Assembly (NCBI RefSeq): GCF_014207985.1
Contig: NZ_JACHMI010000001.1
Location: 5,439,001-5,503,000, forward strand
Source: Nonomuraea rubra
GTDB taxonomy: Bacteria; Actinomycetota; Actinomycetes; Streptosporangiales; Streptosporangiaceae
Direction: 5' to 3'
DNA: 64,000 nucleotides
The notes beneath the pieces are model-generated. The model worked only from the letters and a program-made list of their open reading frames with translations, was not told where the DNA came from and ran no database searches. The position numbers were made by a program, and so were the translations under genes. Below, one piece after another: positions 9,019-17,109 of this stretch (the first letter of the stretch is position 1; every line of letters begins with the position of its first letter).

Positions 9019-9580
9019 ATGCTTTTCTATCGTGCTGCCGTCGATTTGTCGCGCCCAACGCTGAACTACATGGCCGGCATCATCCGCCGCCACCGCAAGG
9101 CCATCGGCTCCACCTGGCGGCGGCTCAACCCCGCCCAGCAGGCCCTGCTGGTGCTGGTCTACCTGCGCAAAGGCGAGACGTTCACCGAGCTCAGCGCCGG
9201 GTTCGGCGTCTCGGTGGCCACCGCCTGGCGGTACGTGGAAGAAACCGTCGCCCTGCTGCGCGCCCGCGCCGCCAAGGTCGACCGCGCCTTACGCCAGGCC
9301 ATCCGGGACGGGCTGCACTACCTGGTGCTGGACGGCATGCTCATTCCTATCGACCGCGTGCGCGCCGACCGGCCGTACTACTCGGCCAAGCACCGCATGC
9401 ACGGCATGAACGTCCAGGTCATCGCCGCGCCCGACGGCACGATCATCTGGACCTCCGGCTCGCTGCCCGGCAGCACCCATGACCTGACCGCCGCCCGCAT
9501 CTGGGGGCATCCTGCGAGCGCTGACGCAGGCCGGCGTCCGGACCCTGGCCGACAAGGGGTACCAAGGCGCCGAAGGCCCG
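9019..9580 (+). pseudogene. IS5-family (DDE_4) transposase, frameshifted and cut by an IS4-like element
   Basis: The N-terminal helix-turn-helix (ETFTELSAGFGVSVATAWRYVEE) and first catalytic Asp region (YLVLDGMLIPIDRV, then YYSAKHRMHGMNVQV) are intact. At the run TGGGGG near 9505 one extra G shifts the frame: RIWG continues in the next frame as ILRALTQAGVRTLADKGYQGAE. The sequence is then replaced at 9581 by the terminal repeat of the IS4-like element, so the second half of the catalytic domain is missing. The gene cannot make active transposase. Confidence 0.85.
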
Positions 9581-9604
9581 GGGGGCTCACCCAAGGCCAG
9601 GTAG

Positions 9605-9840
9605 TCAAGGTTTCTGGGCGGTTGGCAAGCGCGCTGTGGAGATCGGCTCGGCGGTGTAGATGCCTGGTCTTATCTTGCGGATGAGTTGGCTGGCGGCCCC
9701 GCGCGATAGCTGCCGATACATCGTGTTCAGGGTGACATCGCCGAGGTGTTGGGCGATGTCACGGGCCTTCCAGGGGCGGTTGGGATCTTGGTGAAGGAGG
9801 GCCAGGACCTGTTGTTGTCTGCGGCGGTCGGTGGGGTCAT
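9605..9840 (-). pseudogene. Small helix-turn-helix protein of the IS, out of frame by one base
   Basis: After the transposase stop, one frame reads DPTDRRRQQQVLALLHQDPN, then KARDIAQHLGD and TLNTMYRQLSRGAASQLIRK, a winged-helix pattern, and ends inside the terminal repeat at 9605. The ATG that overlaps the transposase stop (9838-9840) is one base out of frame with it; one more C in the C-run after that ATG would restore MTPTDRRRQQ. So it is either a coupled gene broken by a one-base loss, or it is reached by frameshifting. It may regulate transposition. Confidence 0.5.
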
Positions 9841-11255
9841 GGGTCGCTCGTCCCGGGACGCGGCGGGCAGCGTGGCGGGGGTGGCAGGAGAGTGATGTCG
9901 AGGTCGGTGATGGTGCGGCTGTGGTCAGGCCGGCCGTCGTCGAGCCGTTCGTTGTAGCGGGAGGTGGGTGATTTGACCTTGCGGGTGCTGACGCGCGGGC
10001 GGCGTGGTGGCAGTAGCGCCGCCAGGACGCGGCGTGCGATGGTTGCGATCAGGCCGGTGGGCATGCCGGGGTTGTCGCCCGGCTGAATGACCAGGTCGCG
10101 GGCGGTGTGCAGGGCGATGGAGAAGCTGCAGCGGTCGGGGTCGGTGCCGGGCCGGGATTCAGCGGCGTCGACCATCACGCTGCGCAGCAGTTGATGGAGC
10201 GTGAGCACCGACCACATCTCCTGCTCCAGTCCGGCGGGGTCGCCCGAGCGCAGGATCCGTCCTTGCATGATGGTGTGGCGGAGCGCGTAGTAGGCGGACT
10301 CGTGTTCCCATCGCTGGTGGTAGAGCCTGACCAGGGTGGCGGCCGGGTAGCGGCGGGCATCGGTCAAGGTGGTGACCAGGCGGTAGGTGCCGGTGAAGGT
10401 GGTGCCGTCGGCGCAGGTCACCGTGATGCGGGCCTCGATAACGCGGATCTGCAAGCTGCCGATCATCGAGAGATAGGAGCCGTCGGTGATGGTGGTCAGG
10501 ATGGGGGTGCGGCGGTTGCTGCGCAGCCGGCCGAGCACCTTAGCGCCGGTGGCGTTGACCTGGGCGAGGAAGGCGTTGCCGTCGAAGCCCTTGTCCCATA
10601 ACACGAGCATGTCGGGCGTCAGTAGGTGCAGCAGGCGCCGGGCATAGCCGCTCTCGCCCTCGCCGGTGGGGCCGAAAACCGCGCCAATCAGGGCCCGCGT
10701 TCCGGTCTCTGCCAGCGTCATCAGCTCCAGCAGCGGGTAGCCGCCGTGACCCGGGCTGCCCAGCCAGGCCCGATGACGGACGGTGTCGGGCGCCTTGAGT
10801 GAACTGGAGCCGTCGAAGGAGACCGTGCGGTAGTTCCCGAACCGTACTCCAGGCGTCGTGGGCTGGGCCAGCGGTCCGCTCAGCACCTCGAACAGGCGCC
10901 GCATCGGCGCGCAGCCGACTCTGCGGCGCAGGTCACGCAGCGCTTTGGCGGTGGGCGTCACGACCGGCAGGGCAGCCAGCGAGGCCGTCAGCTTCTGCCA
11001 GACCAGCAGGTAGCCGACCTCGGGGGACAGACACATCGCCAGCAGGAAGTAGACCCCGACACGCGAGGGCAGCGCGCGCAGGCGGCGCTGCACGCCGCGG
11101 GTTTCCTCAAGGACTGCATCGACGAGCTCGAACGGTACGAGCGCGGTCAGCTCCCCCAAATGCCCGGGAGCGAACAATCTCCCGGCTGCTGAGCGGGGCG
11201 AAGATCCCGTCTCGACAGCGTGGGAAACAGCAAAGCTGGCATACTCGGCAAGCAA
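9837..11255 (-). CDS. IS4-family transposase
   Basis: 472 residues. The N-terminal third matches the IS4 transposase N-domain (FELVDAVLEETRGVQRRLRALPSR-type helices). Catalytic regions are visible: first Asp in VSFDGSSSL, second Asp in MLVLWDKGFDGNAFL, and Glu in the Y-x-x-R-W-x-x-E signature YHQRWEHESAYYALR. Length and motifs are normal, so it is probably functional. The start is a TTG at 11255 within the left arm of a long hairpin (11253-11316). It lies between intact terminal repeats. Confidence 0.9.
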   Translation of the reverse strand: MLAEYASFAVSHAVETGSSPRSAAGRLFAPGHLGELTALVPFELVDAVLEETRGVQRRLRALPSRVGVYFLLAMCLSPEVGYLLVWQKLTASLAALPVVTPTAKALRDLRRRVGCAPMRRLFEVLSGPLAQPTTPGVRFGNYRTVSFDGSSSLKAPDTVRHRAWLGSPGHGGYPLLELMTLAETGTRALIGAVFGPTGEGESGYARRLLHLLTPDMLVLWDKGFDGNAFLAQVNATGAKVLGRLRSNRRTPILTTITDGSYLSMIGSLQIRVIEARITVTCADGTTFTGTYRLVTTLTDARRYPAATLVRLYHQRWEHESAYYALRHTIMQGRILRSGDPAGLEQEMWSVLTLHQLLRSVMVDAAESRPGTDPDRCSFSIALHTARDLVIQPGDNPGMPTGLIATIARRVLAALLPPRRPRVSTRKVKSPTSRYNERLDDGRPDHSRTITDLDITLLPPPPRCPPRPGTSDP

Positions 11256-11316
11256 CGGAGATCCAGTTCTTCGACGGCTGGTTGTGGAAGATCACCGTTC
11301 TACTGGATCTCCGTTG
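11253..11316 (-). promoter_or_regulatory. 15-bp inverted repeat covering the transposase start
   Basis: CAACGGAGATCCAGT at 11253-11267 and its exact complement at 11302-11316, with a 34-nt loop. In a transcript entering from outside, the stem would hide the TTG start at 11255. A start-sequestering hairpin is known to limit transposase translation in IS10 and IS50; the same role is inferred here. Confidence 0.55.
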
Positions 11317-11387
11317 CCATGTTCTGAGAACTCGCGTGCTTGACAGCACCACGACGACCTTAACTACCTGGCCTTGGGTGAGCCCCC

Positions 11388-11694
11388 TCGGTGCTGGACC
11401 TGGTGGGCAACAGCACCATCCTCGATTCCCTGGCGATGCTGCGGCGTGGCGGTCGCGCCTGCCTGGCCGGCTGGCTGGGCGGCCTGGATCCGATCGCCGA
11501 CTTCAATCCGCTGCTGCAGATGGCCAGCGGCGTCTATCTGACGTTCTTCGGCAGTTTCGTCTTCGGGACCCCCGGTTTCCCGCTGTCCGACGTTCCCTTG
11601 CAGGAGATCGCCGAGCAGGTGGCGGAGGGCCGGCTGAAGGCCAAGCCGTCGCGTGTCTTCGGCTTCGAGCAGGTACGCGAGGCGCACGTGAGGC
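11388..11694 (+). pseudogene. Zinc-type alcohol dehydrogenase/quinone reductase, C-terminal fragment
   Basis: Directly after the IS right end the frame reads VLDLVGNSTILDSLAMLRRG, then GRACLAGWLGGLDPIADFNP and EVAEGRLKAKPSRVFGFEQV-type residues, the distal Rossmann half of a medium-chain dehydrogenase. The N-terminal GroES-like part is absent. It stops at REAHV and runs into a hydrolase fragment, so it is a relic. Confidence 0.7.
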
Positions 11695-11707
11695 GGGCCC
11701 CGCTGAC

Positions 11708-12254
11708 ATGCCGGCCGTGGTGCTCCTGCACGGATTCCCACCAGCTCGTTCATGTTCCGCGGCCTCGTCCCCGCGCTGGCCGACGACTACCACGTCATCG
11801 CCCCCGACCATCTGGGCTTCGGGCTCTCCGATGCGCCACCCGCAGACGAGTTCGCCTACACCTTCGACGCTGACCGACCTGACCGCCGCCCTGCTCGACC
11901 ACCTGGGCGTCGCCCATTACGCCATCTACGTCCAGGACTACGGTGCCCCGATCGGATGGCGCCTCGCCCTGAACGACCCCGCGGCGATCAGCGCGATCAT
12001 CACCCAGAACGGCAACGCCTACGAGGCCGGCTTCGTCGACGCCTTCTGGGGGACGGTCTGGGACTACCAGTGCGAGCAGACTCCGCAGACCGAGGCGGCG
12101 ATCCGCGAGGCGCTCACCCTCGATGCGATCAAGTGGCAGTACCTCACCGGCGTGCCCGACCCGAGCCTCGTCAGCCCGGACACCTGGCACCACGATCATG
12201 CCCTGGTCTCCCGCCCCGGCAACGACCGCATCCAACTGGCCCTCTTCCGTGACG
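11708..12254 (+). pseudogene. Alpha/beta hydrolase (haloalkane dehalogenase-like), frameshifted and truncated
   Basis: [11 protein letters not shown] begins the fold. The frame is then lost for about 130 bases: [20 protein letters not shown] and [13 protein letters not shown] lie in another frame. It returns as [20 protein letters not shown], with the nucleophile region [15 protein letters not shown], and ends at QLALFRD. The C-terminal catalytic His part is missing where the convergent methyltransferase gene begins. It cannot be functional. Confidence 0.75.
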
Positions 12255-12369
12255 AAAAGTTGATCCTCCCCCATCGATGTCAGGACATGCACCTGGTAGC
12301 GCGGCCAGGCCGGCCCGTTCTCACCCGACCGTCCCGGCGCGACGCAAGTTCGGCGGCGGACCGGGCGAG

Positions 12370-12981
12370 TCATGAGAGGGATGCGAACCATCGCCCCGCC
12401 GCGTTCCAGCGCTCGACGACGGGGAACCCGGATCGCCCGGCAAGGGGGGCGATATCGTCGATCGAGACAGTCGCCCAGGTGAACCAGTCGCTCGTACGGC
12501 CGGCCTGGCGCAGCCGGATGGTGTGGACCCCGCTCTGTGCGCCCGGCGGCGAGAGCTCCGCGATCACCGTTCCTCCCGGCCTGACCAGCTCGCGCAGGCG
12601 CTGCAGGAGGGCTGCCGGGTCGCCGCCGATGCCGATGTTGCCGTCGGCCAGGAGCGCCTCGGCCCACCACCCGGTTCCCGGAAGGGGTTCGAAGACGCAT
12701 CTGCGCAGCGCCGGGCCGCCTGCGCGGCGGGTCAGCTCCACGGCCAGGGGCGTGATGTCGATGCCCAGAGCGGGAATTCCCATACGGGTGAGTGCCACGG
12801 TCAGTCTTCCGGGCCCCGAACCGACATCGAGAGTGGGTCCGCCGCATCGGGCCAGAATGTGTTCGTCGCCCTCGTTGTACCGGAGCCAGCGCTGGGCGGC
12901 GAGTGACCGTATCCGGCCGTCGGCATATTCGATGTCGACGTCTCCACCTCTAAGGCAACTCTCGTAGAAGGCGCCAATCAC
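12370..12981 (-). CDS. Class I SAM-dependent methyltransferase
   Basis: 203 residues from a GTG at 12981. Motif I is clear (TLDVGSGPGRLTVALTR), followed by an acidic end of strand 2 (ALGIDITPLAVELTR) and a post-core VRPGGTVIAEL. The family transfers methyl groups from S-adenosylmethionine; the substrate cannot be read. It is divergent from the glycosyltransferase operon starting at 13299 and separated from it by 317 bp. I infer that it belongs functionally with that operon, since such methyltransferases commonly lie beside GT2/DUF2064 genes. Confidence 0.85.
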   Translation of the reverse strand: MIGAFYESCLRGGDVDIEYADGRIRSLAAQRWLRYNEGDEHILARCGGPTLDVGSGPGRLTVALTRMGIPALGIDITPLAVELTRRAGGPALRRCVFEPLPGTGWWAEALLADGNIGIGGDPAALLQRLRELVRPGGTVIAELSPPGAQSGVHTIRLRQAGRTSDWFTWATVSIDDIAPLAGRSGFPVVERWNAAGRWFASLS

Positions 12982-13298
12982 GCGGCTTTTCCATAGAGGA
13001 GCACGATGTTCACACGGCCACCATTACCCTGGTGGGCCGGTGCCGATCCTTGCGGAGCCGTCATGGACGCGGGGCCGCGGTCGCCTGGCAAAAAAGCGTT
13101 CAGCGTGCCCTCAGGGGAAAGTCAGAATCTGGCAGACGGGACAGGCCGCACGCCCCGCTCAGGACATAGAAACCAGCGGCCCAAACCGCGGCGTACACCA
13201 TAAAAATGCATTTTCGCGGACCCGTTCCGGTCATTTCTCGGAACGACGTCATGTCTTCGTAAGGGAAAGGGGCGCTGCCGCCGCGTTAGCGTCGGCCC
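12982..13298. other. Divergent intergenic region
   Basis: 317 bp between the methyltransferase and the GT2 gene, with no supported gene. It contains an imperfect dyad GTTCCG/CGGAAC near 13225-13245, but I cannot assign a promoter with confidence. Confidence 0.4.
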
Positions 13299-13958
13299 AT
13301 GGAGATCGATGTGGTTCTGCCCTGCCTGAATGAGGAGGCGGCCCTGCCCTGGGTGCTCGGGCGGATGCCGCCCGGCTTCCGCCCGATCGTGGTCGACAAC
13401 GGTTCGACCGACGGGTCCGCGAGGGTCGCGACGGAGTTGGGCGCGTCGGTGGTGGTCGAGCCCCGGCCCGGATTCGGGGCCGCGTGCCACGCGGGGCTGA
13501 CGGCCGCGACGGCGGAGGTGGTGTGCTTCATGGACGCCGACGCATCTCTCGATCCCGGGCAGTTGCCGTGCGTCGCGGGGCCGGTCCAGGCGGGCAGGGC
13601 CGATCTGGTCCTCGGTCGCCGCGTCCTCGGGGCGGGCGCCTCCTGGCCGGTGCACGCCCGGCTCGGCAACGCCGTGCTGGCCCGCAGGCTGCGCCGTCGT
13701 ACCGGTGCCGACCTGCACGACCTGGGGCCGATGCGGGCGTGCGGACGTGCCGCCCTGCTGGCCTTGGAACTGGTGGACCGGCGGTTCGGCTACCCCTTGG
13801 AGATGGTGCTGCGCGCCGGTGCGGCCGGCTGGCGGATCGCCGAGGTCGATGTGGACTATCTGGCCCGTACGGGGAGGTCGAAGGTGACCGGGACGGTGCG
13901 CGGCACACTGCGGGCGATCGGTGACATGCGCCGGGTCATGGCCGACAGGACGGCATGA
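13299..13958 (+). CDS. Family 2 glycosyltransferase (dolichyl/polyprenyl-phosphate sugar synthase type)
   Basis: 219 residues. The GT-A fold is shown by IDVVLPCLNEEAALPWVL at the start, VVDNGSTDGSARVA for nucleotide binding and the metal-binding FMDADASLDPGQL. There are no membrane helices, so it is a soluble enzyme acting on a nucleotide sugar, probably at a membrane lipid acceptor. It is first of a tightly packed operon: the next start (GTG 13960) is 1 bp after its stop. Substrate unknown. Confidence 0.85.
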   Translation: MEIDVVLPCLNEEAALPWVLGRMPPGFRPIVVDNGSTDGSARVATELGASVVVEPRPGFGAACHAGLTAATAEVVCFMDADASLDPGQLPCVAGPVQAGRADLVLGRRVLGAGASWPVHARLGNAVLARRLRRRTGADLHDLGPMRACGRAALLALELVDRRFGYPLEMVLRAGAAGWRIAEVDVDYLARTGRSKVTGTVRGTLRAIGDMRRVMADRTA

Positions 13959-13959
13959 G

Positions 13960-14613
13960 GTGAGTTCTCATCGTCTCGGCGGCGCGCAGCTCCTGGTGAT
14001 CGCCAAGGAGCCCGTACCGGGGAAGGTGAAGACCCGGCTGAGCCCGCCCTGCACTCCCCGCGAGGCCGCCGCGCTGGCCGGTGCCGCGCTGGAGGACACG
14101 TTGCGGACGGTCGCCCGGGTTCCGGTGGCCCGCCGCGTGCTCGCTCTCGACGGGGCTCCTGGGCCGTGGCTGCCCGCCGGGTTCACGGTCGTTCCGCAGC
14201 GCGGCGGCGGCCTGGACGAACGGCTCGCCGCCGCGTTCGACGACGCCCACAGGCTGTCGCACATCCCGATCGTGCTCATCGGCATGGACACCCCGCAGGT
14301 GTCCGCCGGCCTGCTGGCCGACGCCGTGTCCTTGCTCGGCTCCCACGACGCGGTGTTCGGCCCCGCGACGGACGGGGGATTCTGGCTTCTCGGGCTGCGC
14401 GCCCCCGACCCCGATCTGCTGCTCGGCGTGCCGATGTCCGAGCCGACCACAGGGGAGATCCAGCTGAAGAGACTGACTGAGGCCGGGATGAGCGTCGCCT
14501 GCCTGCCTTGCCTGACCGATGTGGACACCATGGCGGACGCGGTCGAGGTGGCGGCACTGGCTCCACGCTCCCGCTTCGCCGTCGCGCTGGCCGGAACGGC
14601 GGTGCGGTCATGA
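13960..14613 (+). CDS. DUF2064/TIGR04282-type nucleotidyl/glycosyl transferase
   Basis: 217 residues from GTG 13960, picked because it follows the GT2 stop by one base and is in frame. Signature motifs are LLVIAKEPVPGKVKTRLSP, VLIGMDTPQVSAG and the metal-binding-like GPATDGGFWLLGLR. The family resembles MobA/CofC-like GT-A transferases and is annotated as 'selenodomain-associated transferase 1', though its chemistry is not established. It ends in an ATGA overlap with the epimerase gene. No selenium-related gene is seen nearby. Confidence 0.8.
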   Translation: MSSHRLGGAQLLVIAKEPVPGKVKTRLSPPCTPREAAALAGAALEDTLRTVARVPVARRVLALDGAPGPWLPAGFTVVPQRGGGLDERLAAAFDDAHRLSHIPIVLIGMDTPQVSAGLLADAVSLLGSHDAVFGPATDGGFWLLGLRAPDPDLLLGVPMSEPTTGEIQLKRLTEAGMSVACLPCLTDVDTMADAVEVAALAPRSRFAVALAGTAVRS

Positions 14614-15623
14614 TCCCTCCCCGCGAGGCGAAGGTGCTGGTCACCGGCGCGGCCGGATTCATCGGGAGCCATGTGGCGGAGGCGCTGGAAGCGGCCGGAC
14701 ACGAGGTGGTCCGCCTCGATCTCAGGACCGGCGACGATGTGCGCGACGGTGCCGCACTCGACCGCGCGATGGCAGGCGTCGGCGTCGTCGTGCACCAGGC
14801 GGCCAAGGTCGGGCTCGGCGTGAACGTGGCCGACCTGCCGGACTACGCCTCGGTCAACGTGTACGGCACGGCCGTGCTGCTGGCCGCGATGGCCCGGCAT
14901 GACATCGCTCGGCTGGTGCTGGCCTCCTCGATGGTGGTCTACGGCGAGGGCGCCTACGACTGTCCGACTCACGGCAGGGTACGGCCCGCACCCCGTTCCG
15001 CCGCCGCCCTGGCACGCGGGCACTTCGAACCGCATTGCCCCCGGTGCGATTCGGAGGTGGTCTACGCCGGCATCGAGGAGGACGCGCCGGCCGATCCCCG
15101 CAACGCGTACGCCACCAGCAAGCTGGCGCAGGAGCATCTGGCCGCCAACTGGGCGCGCGAGACCGGGGGCACGGCCGTCGCGTTGCGGTACCACAACGTG
15201 TACGGGCCCAGGATGCCCCAGGACACGCCGTACTCCGGGGTGGCGGCGATCTTCCGATCCGCGCTGGAGGCCGGTCGAGCACCCAGGGTGTTCGAGGACG
15301 GCGCGCAGTTGCGGGATTTCGTCCACGTCCGGGACGTCGCTTGCGCGAACGTCGCCGCGCTCCGCGGCGGCCGGCCGGGCCTGCTGGCCGCGTACAACAT
15401 CGCCAGCGGGCAGCCGCGCAGTGTCGGCGACATGGCGGTGGCACTGGCCACGCACTGCGGCGGGCCGGAGCCGGTGATAACGGGGGGATACCGGCTGGGC
15501 GACGTCCGCCACATCGTGGCCGCTCCGCACAAGGCGGGCGCGGAGCTCGGGTTCCATGCCCGGATCGGGTTCGACGAGGGGATGAAGGAGTTCGCCACCG
15601 CACCCCTGGCCTGCCCGGAGTGA
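14610..15623 (+). CDS. NAD-dependent sugar epimerase/dehydratase (extended SDR)
   Basis: 337 residues from the ATG in ATGA (14610-14613). The Rossmann motif VLVTGAAGFIGSHVAEAL, the SMVVYGEG strand and the catalytic Y-x-x-x-K (NAYATSK) are present, so it should be active on a nucleotide sugar. An insert with a CPRC pair (HFEPHCPRCDSEV) resembles that of dTDP-rhamnose 4-epimerase-like enzymes; this suggestion is from memory. It ends with a GTGA overlap into the membrane transferase. Its product probably feeds the operon's glycosyl transfer steps. Confidence 0.85.
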   Translation: MIPPREAKVLVTGAAGFIGSHVAEALEAAGHEVVRLDLRTGDDVRDGAALDRAMAGVGVVVHQAAKVGLGVNVADLPDYASVNVYGTAVLLAAMARHDIARLVLASSMVVYGEGAYDCPTHGRVRPAPRSAAALARGHFEPHCPRCDSEVVYAGIEEDAPADPRNAYATSKLAQEHLAANWARETGGTAVALRYHNVYGPRMPQDTPYSGVAAIFRSALEAGRAPRVFEDGAQLRDFVHVRDVACANVAALRGGRPGLLAAYNIASGQPRSVGDMAVALATHCGGPEPVITGGYRLGDVRHIVAAPHKAGAELGFHARIGFDEGMKEFATAPLACPE

Positions 15624-17071
15624 CCTGCCGCGCGGCGGGAACGGCCGTCCTGCTGGTCGCACTGGTCGGCACGCTCGCGTGGACGGCCGGCCAGAACGCC
15701 GTTCCCGCGGATCGTCACGGCCTGTTCTGGCCGTACGCGCTGGCGTGGGCGTTCTTCGGCGCGGCGACGTGGGCCGTGCGCGGGCTGCGGGCGCGCCAGG
15801 CGATGTGCCTGCTGATCGCCGGTGGGGTCGCCGTGACCGCCACCGGCCTCCTCTCGCCGCCCGTCACCAGCACCGACTCCTACCGCTACGCCTGGGACGG
15901 GCGGGTGCAGGCCGCGGGTGTCTCGCCCTACGATCACGCCCCGGCCGAGGCGGTGCTGGCGCCCCTGCGCGACCTCTGGCTCTTCCCGCGCGGCGCCGGC
16001 TGCGAGGGGCCCGACCGTTATCCGATCACCTCCGGGGACTCGGTCGCGTCGTGCACGCGGATCAACCGCCCCGGCGTGCACACGATCTATCCGCCCCTGG
16101 CGGAGGCGTACTTCCTCCTGGTGCACGGACTCTCGCCCGAAGGGGCACGGCACAAGCCGCTGCAGATCGGCGGTGCGCTCCTGGCGCTCGCCACCTCAGC
16201 CGTGCTGCTGATCACACTCAGCCGCCGGCCCGGGACCCGGGACAGCGCTCCCGCGTACGCCGCCTGCTACGCGTGGTGCCCCGCCGTTCCGCTCGAACTG
16301 GTGAACAACGCCCACGTCGACGCGCTCGCCGTCCTGCTCGCCGTCATCGCCATGACCACGACGAACAGGCACAGGGCCCTCGGCGGCACGCTGCTCGGCG
16401 CGGCGACCGCCGTCAAACTGCTGCCCGCCATCACCGTACCCGGAGCGCTCTCCGGGATCCTCGCGACAGACGGGAGGTCGCCGGCGCGCCGGATGCTCGA
16501 TGCCCTGGCCGTGCTCGGCCCCGCCGCCCTCGTCGTGGCGCTCGCCTACCTGCCGTACGTGCTCGCCTCGCGCGGCTCGGTACTCGGATATTTCTCCGGC
16601 TACGTGACCGAGGAGGGTTACGACGACGCCGGCAGCAGGGACCGGTACGCATTGCTGAGGCTGGTCCTCCCGGACTCGTGGGCGTTCCCCGCGGCCCTTC
16701 TCATCCTCACAATCGCGATCTTCCACGTACTGCGCCGCGGTGACGCGGACCGGCCGTGGCAAGGCGCCCTGGCGGTGACCGGTGTGGGGTTCCTCGTGTT
16801 CACGCCCGGCTATTCCTGGTACGCCGTACTGGTCGTCGCGCTGGTCGCCCTCGACGGCCGGTGGGAGTGGCTCGGCGTCCCGCTGGCGAGCGGCGCGGCG
16901 TACATGGGCCCCGGCACCGGCGCGGGGACCATCGGCTACGCCCTTGCCGCGCTGGCGGTGGCCACCGGGCTTGTCGCACGCGCGGTCCGTCCCTCGACCA
17001 GCAGCGCCTGCAACGCCCCAAGACAGCGAAGGGGTGCCGGGGCGCGGTTTTGGAGAGGCTCGTTCTGGTAA
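15620..17071 (+). CDS. Polytopic membrane glycosyltransferase (GT87/DUF2029-like)
   Basis: 483 residues from the GTG in GTGA (15620-15623). It has around ten hydrophobic segments. The extracytoplasmic loop near the N-terminus reads STDSYRYAWDGRVQAAGVSPYDHAP, a pattern typical of GT-C enzymes that use polyprenyl-phosphate sugars, and TIYPPLAEAYFLLV follows. The GT2 upstream could supply such a lipid-linked donor, so the two probably work in series on a cell-envelope glycan. The last 25 residues are Arg-rich and may be cytoplasmic. Confidence 0.8.
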   Translation: MTCRAAGTAVLLVALVGTLAWTAGQNAVPADRHGLFWPYALAWAFFGAATWAVRGLRARQAMCLLIAGGVAVTATGLLSPPVTSTDSYRYAWDGRVQAAGVSPYDHAPAEAVLAPLRDLWLFPRGAGCEGPDRYPITSGDSVASCTRINRPGVHTIYPPLAEAYFLLVHGLSPEGARHKPLQIGGALLALATSAVLLITLSRRPGTRDSAPAYAACYAWCPAVPLELVNNAHVDALAVLLAVIAMTTTNRHRALGGTLLGAATAVKLLPAITVPGALSGILATDGRSPARRMLDALAVLGPAALVVALAYLPYVLASRGSVLGYFSGYVTEEGYDDAGSRDRYALLRLVLPDSWAFPAALLILTIAIFHVLRRGDADRPWQGALAVTGVGFLVFTPGYSWYAVLVVALVALDGRWEWLGVPLASGAAYMGPGTGAGTIGYALAALAVATGLVARAVRPSTSSACNAPRQRRGAGARFWRGSFW

Positions 17072-17109
17072 GGAGACCGAACGGCCGACATCGGATTTCG
17101 GGGGGATCG

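Larger units (their letters stand above)
9581..11387 (-). mobile_element. Complete IS4-like insertion sequence, about 1.8 kb
   Basis: 31-bp terminal inverted repeats at 9581-9611 and 11357-11387 match at 30 positions (the core is CTCACCCAAGGCCAGGTAGT). Inside are a DDE transposase (9837-11255) and a small helix-turn-helix frame (9605-9840), both on the minus strand. The left flank is IS5 transposase and the right flank a dehydrogenase fragment, with no matching target duplication. This suggests that a recombination event, not simple insertion, set the present junctions. Confidence 0.85.

Noticed and set aside
9729..9840. 37-codon frame from the ATG overlapping the transposase stop
   Set aside because: The start is well placed, but the protein is Pro/Ser-rich without structure; the true winged helix lies in the next frame.
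13225..13262. GGAAC box considered as an ECF sigma promoter for the GT2 operon
   Set aside because: The nearest CGTA-type -10 is about 13 bp away, too close for an ECF promoter.
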